From contig CP101033.1 of NCBI GenBank assembly GCA_041319085.1, positions 1,080,501 to 1,144,500 of the forward strand: a DNA stretch of 64,000 nt. The letters run 5' to 3'. The notes beneath the pieces are model-generated. The model was not told the DNA's origin, ran no database searches, and was given only the letters and a program-made list of their open reading frames with translations. Each line of letters begins with the position of its first letter. Position 1 is the stretch's first letter. Source of the DNA: Aeromonas veronii. GTDB lineage: Bacteria; Pseudomonadota; Gammaproteobacteria; Enterobacterales; Aeromonadaceae. The translations under genes and the position numbers were made by a program. Shown here in pieces: positions 57,969 through 64,000 of the stretch.

Positions 57969-59555
57969 ATGATTTCCTCGCCTTTCTCTCGCACAATCCC
58001 GCTATGTTTTCCACTGTTTGGATGTCATGTGAGTCGCTCGTATCTTAACAAGCGCTACTATGTGCTGGCCCCTCTTTCTGCACTACTTGGCTTGTTGATC
58101 CTGATAATGACACTCATCATGGCCATTGCCAGCTATCTGCGGGATATCGACATGACGATATCCGGCTTTGGCCACATGGCCTCTTCCGTTGAGGCGTCCC
58201 TGATCCACGAGATGGTGAAGGTCAATGAGCGGCAACTGGCGGTGCTGGAGGCCTCCCTCGACAAGGAGAAGATTGCCCGCGGCGAGCCGGCAGACTCCCC
58301 TATCTGGGCCATTGCGCATCAGATCAAGCCTGGCAACCACTACATCTACTTTTACAACATGAATGCGGATCGCATCGACAGCTACCCGGAGTGGCTTGCT
58401 CCCCCCGGTTTTAAGGCGGCACTGCGTCCCTGGTATCAGCTGACCGCTATGCCGGGTGACGAGCCCGTCTGGTTTGGTCCCTACCCTGAATACGATACTC
58501 AGGAGCTGATACTCAGCCTGATCAAACGGGTGAGGGACGATCAGGGGCAACTGCTGGGTTTGCTGATGGTCGACATGTCATTCGACTCGCTGCAGCAGGC
58601 GCTACAGCGCACGGTTGGCGGCAATCAGGCGGCACTCTATCTGACCTTGCGCGGCAGCGATCAGCTGGTGGTGGGCAGCAATATGGATCTGCTGGCGGAT
58701 CACCCTATCGAGCAGCATCAGGGCCAGCAGTGGCTCGGTCTGGATGTGCTGTGGCATGGGGCTTACATCAAGCGCGAGCTGGCGGATATTGGCTGGGATC
58801 TCAATATCTATCTGCCGCCCGTGATGTTTCGTGACAGCCTCTGTGATGCGTTGCTGATGGTGGTGTTGCCACTGCTCTCGCTGTTTGCCATCTGGTGTTG
58901 CAGTCTGATTCTGCTGGTGCGGATCTTCCGCCAGGAGCAGGAGTTGGTGTCGGGATCATTGACCGGGATCGTGCGCGATTCAGAGACTTTCGCCCCCATC
59001 TCCGAGTCAAAGACTTGGTTTGTGCGGCGTAGCTTGAACGAAATCGATCAGGTCAGGGCCAGTTTTCTAAAAGGGCAAGATGCGCTGTTGCGAGATCCCC
59101 TGACCGGTATCATGAACCGACGAGCTTTCGAGCAGCACAAGGCTGCGCTGGAACAGAGGGGGGAGCGCTTCTGGCTGCTGTTGTTTGATGTCGATCACTT
59201 CAAGGGGCTCAACGACCGTTGGGGTCATGCCTTCGGCGATCAGGTGCTGTGTCGGGTAGCCAACTGCCTTGCTGATGTGCTGGGGGTGAGCACGGTTTAC
59301 CGGATTGGTGGCGATGAGTTTGCCGCTTTGCTGCAACCGCCACAGGATGAGCTGGTGGAGAAGCTCAGTTGTCTGCTTGAACTGGTGCGTCAGCAAAAGT
59401 GGCGTGAATACCATGGGTCGATCACCCTGAGTGCCGGCGGAGCCTGCAATTCGCCCGCGGCCAACCCCATCTTCGAGCGGGCTGATGCTGCCCTCTACCG
59501 CAGCAAGGAGGGTGGCCGTAACTGCTGGCATCTGGCAGAAGGTGCAGCAGACTGA
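57969..59555 (+). CDS. Membrane diguanylate cyclase with periplasmic sensor domain
   Basis: A 528-residue protein: a membrane helix near residues 30-57, a dCache-like periplasmic sensor (about 60-290, with the ligand-pocket pattern PWYQLTAMPGDEPVWFGPYPEY), a second helix (about 297-320) and a GGDEF domain with the active-site GGDEF at residues 447-451. It should make cyclic di-GMP. In-frame stops lie just upstream, so translation must begin at or after 57969. The AAGGAGG at 57942-57948 is about 20 bases away, so GTG 58029 is an alternative. The tnpB element ends only 43 bases upstream and may have replaced its promoter. Confidence 0.88.
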   Translation: MISSPFSRTIPLCFPLFGCHVSRSYLNKRYYVLAPLSALLGLLILIMTLIMAIASYLRDIDMTISGFGHMASSVEASLIHEMVKVNERQLAVLEASLDKEKIARGEPADSPIWAIAHQIKPGNHYIYFYNMNADRIDSYPEWLAPPGFKAALRPWYQLTAMPGDEPVWFGPYPEYDTQELILSLIKRVRDDQGQLLGLLMVDMSFDSLQQALQRTVGGNQAALYLTLRGSDQLVVGSNMDLLADHPIEQHQGQQWLGLDVLWHGAYIKRELADIGWDLNIYLPPVMFRDSLCDALLMVVLPLLSLFAIWCCSLILLVRIFRQEQELVSGSLTGIVRDSETFAPISESKTWFVRRSLNEIDQVRASFLKGQDALLRDPLTGIMNRRAFEQHKAALEQRGERFWLLLFDVDHFKGLNDRWGHAFGDQVLCRVANCLADVLGVSTVYRIGGDEFAALLQPPQDELVEKLSCLLELVRQQKWREYHGSITLSAGGACNSPAANPIFERADAALYRSKEGGRNCWHLAEGAAD

Positions 59556-59800
59556 CAGCTTTTGTCCCAGCGTGGCGAATATTCGTCGCGATGCGACAGA
59601 CAGTTTGTTGTCCATCTTGCCGTGGCGGCTTGGTACGATTTCAATTTTCACATTTAAATTCAATAGCTTGATTATACACTTTCAGTATTGGCTGCGACCG
59701 TGTGGCCATTGATTGTCGCATCCCTCTTTTCTGCTGGCTGGCGAACCTGATGGCTCTTTGTATAGTGCAGGGGAATTAATCAGGTTTGACAGGAGTATCC

Positions 59801-60277
59801 ATGGAGATGAATTCGCGCGCGCTTCGCACACTGGCCCTGTTGGGCGCCTTGCTCGCTGGCAGCACGACCGTGCACGCCTCCGAGACCCTCAACACCATTC
59901 TCGGTGGCGGCGCAGGCGGGGTGGCGGGCACCATGATCGGCAAGGAGCTGGGTGGTGATACCGGCGCGCTGGTGGGGGCTGCGTTGGGCGGTGCTGCCGG
60001 TGGCGCGGCGACGGCCAAGAAGGGCAACAAGAATGAAGCGGCCCTTGGCGGCGCAGTGGGGGCGCTGGGTGGTGCTGCCATCGGCAAGAGTGTCGGTGGC
60101 GATACCGGTCAGCTGATCGGAGCCGGGGTTGGTGGGGCCAGTGGCTCGGCCATCGGTGCCAAGACCGGCGATGGTCACAAGAGTCAGGATCGCTATTACG
60201 ATGATGATGACCACCATCACAAGCACCACAAAAAGCACAAGAAACATAAAAAGCATAAATGGCACGACGACGATTAA
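59801..60277 (+). CDS. Glycine-zipper protein with a His/Lys/Asp-rich tail
   Basis: A 158-residue exported protein: signal peptide residues 1-26 (TVHA/SE), then repeated glycine-zipper segments (GGGAGGVAGTMIGKELGGD, GALVGAALGGAAGG, and further copies) of the kind found in outer-membrane and toxin-like proteins. The last 27 residues are almost only Asp, His and Lys (DDDDHHHKHHKKHKK and on), a probable metal- or polyanion-binding tail. AGGAG precedes the ATG at 59801. Its terminator has been interrupted by an IS. Confidence 0.82.
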   Translation: MEMNSRALRTLALLGALLAGSTTVHASETLNTILGGGAGGVAGTMIGKELGGDTGALVGAALGGAAGGAATAKKGNKNEAALGGAVGALGGAAIGKSVGGDTGQLIGAGVGGASGSAIGAKTGDGHKSQDRYYDDDDHHHKHHKKHKKHKKHKWHDDD

Positions 60278-60300
60278 TGCGCGAGCAGTGAATGCGGAAG

Positions 60301-60322
60301 ATGCAAAACGGGGCCTGTTGGC
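60301..60322 (+). terminator. Left half of an IS-interrupted terminator
   Basis: ATGCAAAACGGGGCC (60301-60315) plus loop TGTT and GGC; the complementary arm GGCCCCGTTTTGCAT lies at 61831-61845, beyond the IS. Removing the IS and one target copy restores a perfect 15-bp stem with a 4-base loop, placed 23 bases after the glycine-zipper gene. Confidence 0.88.
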
Positions 60323-60337
60323 CTGTCTCTTATACAC

Positions 60338-60368
60338 AAATCCCCAAGCATCGCTTGGGGATTTTTTT
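60338..60368 (+). terminator. Terminator just inside the IS left end
   Basis: A perfect 12-bp stem (aaatccccaagc / gcttggggattt) with a 3-base loop followed by a T run, between the left inverted repeat and the transposase gene. It would stop transcription entering from outside. Confidence 0.85.
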
Positions 60369-60426
60369 GAACCTTTTCCCTTCTCCGTGATCTGACTCTT
60401 TTGCCATCCCTTATCACGGCTCTAAT

Positions 60427-61806
60427 ATGCATCTCACCCAACTCGAACAATGGGCATTCGACCAGTTTGGCCATGCCAATCTCAAGGACCCCAGACGCAC
60501 TGAACGTCTCGTCAAACTCGCCACCGCCCTTGCTCAACAACCCGGAGATTGCGTGTCACAACTTCCCCTCTCACCCGCCGACATGGAAGGCTCATATCGC
60601 TTTATTCGCAACCACCATGTCAATGCCGATGCCATTGCTGATGCAGGCTTTGCCACCACCGCAGCCCTAGCCAGGGACTACGACCTGTTGCTGGCACTGG
60701 AAGATACCACGGCCCTGACCTTCAACCATGCCAGCGTCCATGATGAGCTGGGGCACACCAATCAAGGCAGTAGTCGCGCTCTGCTGGCTCACTCCGTCTT
60801 GTTGTTTGCTCCGCATAAATCGCAGGTGGTCGGCATGATTGCACAGCGTATCTGGACCCGTGATGTCAGCAAGCGGGGAGAGAGCCACCGGCATGCCACC
60901 CGGCCTTACAAGGAGAAAGAGAGTCGCAAGTGGGAGGAGGCATCCGTGGCCTTTGCCGCCCGTCTCGGCACTCAGATGGCCAACGTTATCTCGGTCTGTG
61001 ACCGGGAAGCGGATATCTACGAATATCTGCATTACAAGCAGAGCAACCAACAACGCTTTGTGGTGCGCTCGATGCAAAGTCGCTGTATCGAAGAGCATGA
61101 CCACAAGCTCTACGACTATGCCCGGCAGTGCCACTCTGCCGGCACCAAGGTCGTCAAAATACCGCAGCGGGGCGGCAGAAAAGCCAGAGAGGCCGTGCTC
61201 GACATCAAGTTTACCAAAGTCACCCTAAAGGCTCCGGCCAACAAGCGTAACGAGCCGGATATCCCGCTCTACTACGTGGGATGCATTGAGCAGGGCGATG
61301 CCTCTGACCGGCTGGAGTGGCACCTGCTGACTAGTGAGGCCGTGACCGACGATGCACAGGCCCGCAAGGTTATCGGCTATTACGAGCGGCGCTGGCTTAT
61401 CGAGGATTATCACAAGGTCTGGAAGAGTGCCGGCACTCGGGTAGAAACCTTAAGGATGCAGAGCATGGATAACCTGAAGCGGATGTGCGTCATCTTGTCG
61501 TTTATCGCGGTGCGTCTGTTGCAATTGAGGTTTATCAACGAGGAGTCATCGGCACAGAATCAAAGCTGCGAAACGGTGATAGGCCCGACGGGGTGGAAGC
61601 TGCTTTGGCGAAAGGTAGAGAAAACGCCGTTGCCAACCAAGGTGCCGGATATGAGATGGGCGTACCGGAGCCTGGCCAAGCTGGGGGGCTGGAAGGACAC
61701 TAAACGAACGGGGCGGGCTTCAATAGCGGCATTATGGGAGGGCTGGTTTCGACTCCAGACCCTCCTGGAAGGCTACGAACTGGCGCAGTCTCTTGAGCAC
61801 CAATAG
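60427..61806 (+). CDS. IS4-family (Tn5-like) transposase
   Basis: A 459-residue cut-and-paste transposase. The DDE triad is in place: Asp93 (LALEDTTAL), Asp192 (VCDREADIYEY) and Glu326 in the YREK-type signature Y-ERRWLIEDYHKVWK (Tyr319, Arg322, Glu326, Lys330-Lys334 region). The N-terminal end-binding domain begins MHLTQLEQWAFDQFG. The stop codon abuts the right inverted repeat. Intact, so the element may be active. Confidence 0.94.
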   Translation: MHLTQLEQWAFDQFGHANLKDPRRTERLVKLATALAQQPGDCVSQLPLSPADMEGSYRFIRNHHVNADAIADAGFATTAALARDYDLLLALEDTTALTFNHASVHDELGHTNQGSSRALLAHSVLLFAPHKSQVVGMIAQRIWTRDVSKRGESHRHATRPYKEKESRKWEEASVAFAARLGTQMANVISVCDREADIYEYLHYKQSNQQRFVVRSMQSRCIEEHDHKLYDYARQCHSAGTKVVKIPQRGGRKAREAVLDIKFTKVTLKAPANKRNEPDIPLYYVGCIEQGDASDRLEWHLLTSEAVTDDAQARKVIGYYERRWLIEDYHKVWKSAGTRVETLRMQSMDNLKRMCVILSFIAVRLLQLRFINEESSAQNQSCETVIGPTGWKLLWRKVEKTPLPTKVPDMRWAYRSLAKLGGWKDTKRTGRASIAALWEGWFRLQTLLEGYELAQSLEHQ

Positions 61807-61884
61807 TTGTGATCAAGAGACAGGCCTGTTGGCCCCGTTTTGCATGGTGTGGTCACTCTATTTTGTGGTTACCCGATCGCGAGA

Positions 61885-62841
61885 TCACACCAGCCGGTGC
61901 TGGCGGCGACCGGCGGCAAAGGCGTTGATGTTGTCGATCAGCTGATCGGCAAGACGCTGCATCGACTCCTCGCTGGCCCAGGCCACATGAGGAGTCAGGA
62001 TAAAGTGGGGGTATTGCAGCGCCTTCATCAAGGGATGATCGGGAGGCGGCGGTTCGACGCTCGCCACATCGAAACCGGCGCCGCCGAGGCGGCCGTTGGC
62101 CAGCGCTTGCAGCAGCGCCTCTTCATCCACCAGGCCACCGCGGCCGACGTTGATCAGCAGGGCGCCCGGTTTCATCAGCGCCAGCTCCCGCTCGCCAATC
62201 AGGTTGCGGGTGTAGGGGGTGAGCGGACAGTGCAGGCTGATGACGTCCGAGCTTTGCAACAGTTCATCGAGCGGCAACCGATCCTCGTCGTGGCTGGCGC
62301 CGACCTGACTCTGGGCGTAGCGCACCGTCATCCCCATCCCTGTGGCCCGCTCGCCAAGCGCCTGGCCCAGGGTGCCCTTGCCGATGATACCAAGCTGCTT
62401 GCCGTGCAGATCCATGATGTTGTGGTCGAAGAAGCAGAACTGGCCGCTCTGTTGCCAGCGCCCCTCCAGTAGCGACTGGCGCCAGCAGAAGAGGTTGCGT
62501 GACAGGGACAACATCAGCGCCATGGCGTGTTCCGGCACCGAGGGGCCCGAGTAGTTGCGGATATTGCACACCCCGACGTTGGCGGCACGGCACGCTTCCA
62601 GATCTACGTTGTCGCTACCGGTGGCGGCCAGCGCGATGAGTTTCAGCTCCGGCAGCTGGGCCAGCTCGGCGGCGCCGATGCGCACCTTGTTGATGATGGC
62701 GATGCTGGCATCTTTCAGCCGCTCAACCACCTGTTCCGGGGCCGTGCTGGGATAACTCTGCCAGTGGTGGGGAAAGTCGGGATGATGCAGGGTGATGCCC
62801 GCATCCAGGGTATCGCTGTCGAGAAATACGATTTGCTGCAT
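61885..62841 (-). CDS. D-2-hydroxyacid dehydrogenase
   Basis: A 318-residue NAD(P)-dependent dehydrogenase of the glycerate/lactate D-isomer-specific family. Nucleotide-binding motif GIIGKGTLGQALG (about residues 150), catalytic Arg in NVGRGGLVDEEAL, Glu in DVASVEPPPPDHPL and His in LTPHVAWAS. The sequence style fits HprA-like hydroxypyruvate/glycerate reductases, but the substrate is not certain. The start at 62841 (MQQIVFLD) has AGGAAGG; the upstream in-frame ATG at 62856 overlaps it. Convergent with the IS-interrupted gene. Confidence 0.9.
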   Translation of the reverse strand: MQQIVFLDSDTLDAGITLHHPDFPHHWQSYPSTAPEQVVERLKDASIAIINKVRIGAAELAQLPELKLIALAATGSDNVDLEACRAANVGVCNIRNYSGPSVPEHAMALMLSLSRNLFCWRQSLLEGRWQQSGQFCFFDHNIMDLHGKQLGIIGKGTLGQALGERATGMGMTVRYAQSQVGASHDEDRLPLDELLQSSDVISLHCPLTPYTRNLIGERELALMKPGALLINVGRGGLVDEEALLQALANGRLGGAGFDVASVEPPPPDHPLMKALQYPHFILTPHVAWASEESMQRLADQLIDNINAFAAGRRQHRLV

Positions 62842-62995
62842 GGACCTTCCTGCCATTGTTCAGGTTCGAAGAGCCATGATGCCAAAGAGGATGCGGTCAG
62901 GGCCAGCCCGCCGCTGTGTTATGGCTGGGCTTTATCCGGCAGATGTGAGCTTGCGCGCGCTTTGTCGCATCATGACAGAGGTTGTGTGTATTGAC

Positions 62996-63759
62996 TCAGA
63001 GCCAACCCAGGTGGTTGAGCCACCCTTGAATGCGGGCGGGCGTTTCGTCTAGTGCCATCAGGGCGTAGGGGCGATAGTTGAGCTTGTGGCTGCGGCGGCT
63101 CTCGGTTTGGCGCGCCTCGGCCGCCAGCAGCGGCCAGCGGCCGCCATCCTCCTGATAGAGATCCAGAGTCGGAATGGTGCCCTGCGCTATCTCTTTCGCG
63201 AGGATCTGGTTGCTCTGCTGGTCGGGGAAAAAGCCGTCGAGCAGCACCAGCGCATCGGGGGCAGGCAGTTGTTCGCTGGCGATAAGGTTGGCGGTCCAGG
63301 CGGCGCCGGTGCCTTGCGCCAGGATCAGCTTGAAGCCCCCCTCCTGCAGCTTGGCATCGGCCAGCTTGCTGATCCGCTCGGCCAGTTGCTTGCGAAATTC
63401 ATCGCTTTTTTTCGCTTTTTTCTCGGCGGCAGGGTCCAATTCGGTCTGTTGGGGGAGGGGAGCAGCAGCAGGGTATCAAAGCCCAGCTGGCCGAGGGCGC
63501 GGGTCAGTTGCCACAGCTGGCCGCCGCGCTGCCAGTCTGGCAGCAGGATGGCGAGCCCCAGATAGTTTGCACTGTCGTGTTTGGCGAACAGCACCGTCTG
63601 CTTGTCGATCTGGGTGGCATCGGGCCGCCCTTTCCAGTCGCTGGCTTGCCAGTGGTCGAGGGGCTGTGGCTCTGCGATGGGCGGTGCAACCTCGCTCGCC
63701 TGCGCAACATGGCCAGCCAGCATGGTCAATATCAGCAGTGATAAGGATAATCTGGCCAT
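62996..63759 (-). pseudogene. DUF3530-family protein, frameshifted in this sequence
   Basis: An exported alpha/beta-hydrolase-like protein: signal peptide residues 1-21 (GHVAQA/SE), a strand-rich middle (DSANYLGLAILLPDWQRGG...LGFDTLLLLPSP), then a break; the family sequence resumes in the next frame as QQTELDPAAEKKAKKSDEFRKQLAE and continues through LILAQGTGAAWTANL and DALVLLDGFFPD. One base missing in the G runs at 63451-63460 (plus strand) explains it; with it restored, the protein would be about 254 residues. As with ligA, a sequencing error is the simplest explanation. Confidence 0.82.
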
Positions 63760-63849
63760 AGTGTGCTCCCCCGGTTATCCGGGTTAGCGGCGGCAGCGGG
63801 ATTTTCTGAAGGGGGAGGCGGTGTAATGGCAATACGCAGGCAATAAAAA

Positions 63850-64000
63850 GGCGCTGTCCCAATTACGTGTTGAAAGGCTAAGCTTGAAGTAGGCCATCAC
63901 CTTGAGGTCTACCATCATGGATACCCCAGCCTTTCAACACCTGTTGTCCCTCTTTCCCCAGTTAACCCTGCGCCAGCGCCGTGTTGCTCACTAGGAGCTC
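63850..64000 (+). mobile_element. Start of an insertion sequence, cut by the window edge
   Basis: A probable terminal repeat GGCGCTGTCCCAATTACGTG begins at 63850, and an open frame starts at ATG 63917 (MDTPAFQHLLSLFPQLTLRQ), the style of an IS1595-type transposase N terminus. An in-frame TAG at 63992-63994 interrupts it after 25 codons, where a Gln codon would fit. Family assignment is tentative because only 150 bases are visible. Confidence 0.5.

Larger units (their letters stand above)
60323..61823 (+). mobile_element. IS4-family element of the IS50/Tn5 type
   Basis: 1,501 bp with terminal inverted repeats CTGTCTCTTATACACAA (60323-60339) and TTGTGATCAAGAGACAG (61807-61823), matching at 15 of 17 positions. 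The ends resemble the Tn5 end sequence. A 10-bp direct repeat GCCTGTTGGC flanks it (60313-60322 and 61824-61833). It carries one intact transposase gene and looks complete and recently inserted. Confidence 0.95.

Overview
The window looks like the chromosome of a gammaproteobacterium, most likely Aeromonas. This is inferred from gene content (ptsHI-crr, MalS-type periplasmic amylase, smc-zipA-ligA, ldtD-mepK, anmK-mepM-tyrS, NrdDG, MscK, RdgC), from generally GC-rich coding sequence and from E. coli-like protein sequences. No tRNA, rRNA, CRISPR array or prophage was recognised.

Left part (1-10.4 kb): the 3' end of cysK and the sugar phosphotransferase operon ptsH-ptsI-crr. Directly behind the crr terminator lies an ORF-less group II intron of class C type that has itself been split by a tnpB-only IS605-family element. 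Then come, on the minus strand, a TetR regulator with an alpha/beta hydrolase, a NarL-type response regulator and the periplasmic alpha-amylase MalS.

10.4-26.8 kb: a four-gene minus-strand cluster that looks like a Gtr glycosyl-transfer system (GtrA flippase, GtrB transferase, a GT-C membrane glycosyltransferase and a membrane-anchored protein). It is followed by a periplasmic binding protein, the ldtD-mepK pair for 3-3 peptidoglycan crosslinks, a small lipoprotein, a TRIC-like channel, cysZ, and smc-zipA-ligA for chromosome organisation, division and DNA joining. The ligA reading frame is broken by one missing base in a G run.

26.8-49 kb: the anaerobic ribonucleotide reductase pair nrdD-nrdG behind two well-spaced NrdR-like boxes, small envelope proteins (YqaE-like, a TonB-C-like lipoprotein, MliC-like), an unrecognised 290-residue protein, anmK and mepM (wall recycling and hydrolysis), tyrS, a MATE exporter with a LysR regulator, serine transporter sdaC, a YjeH-like amino-acid exporter, the mechanosensitive channel mscK, pykF and a YgiD-like dioxygenase.

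49-64 kb: sbcD-sbcC, a GNAT acetyltransferase, rdgC and a nitroreductase. The second copy of the tnpB element follows, just ahead of a membrane diguanylate cyclase. Then come a glycine-zipper protein with a His/Lys/Asp tail, a complete Tn5/IS50-like IS4-family element inserted into that gene's terminator hairpin with a 10-bp target duplication, a D-2-hydroxyacid dehydrogenase, a DUF3530 gene with a frameshift in a G/C run, and the start of another IS at the right edge.

The most interesting features are the mobile-element nest behind crr, the patch of clustered divergence between the two tnpB copies, the IS placed exactly in a terminator stem-loop, two separate intergenic promoter-region duplications (cysZ/smc and mepM/tyrS), and the two single-base frameshifts in G/C runs.
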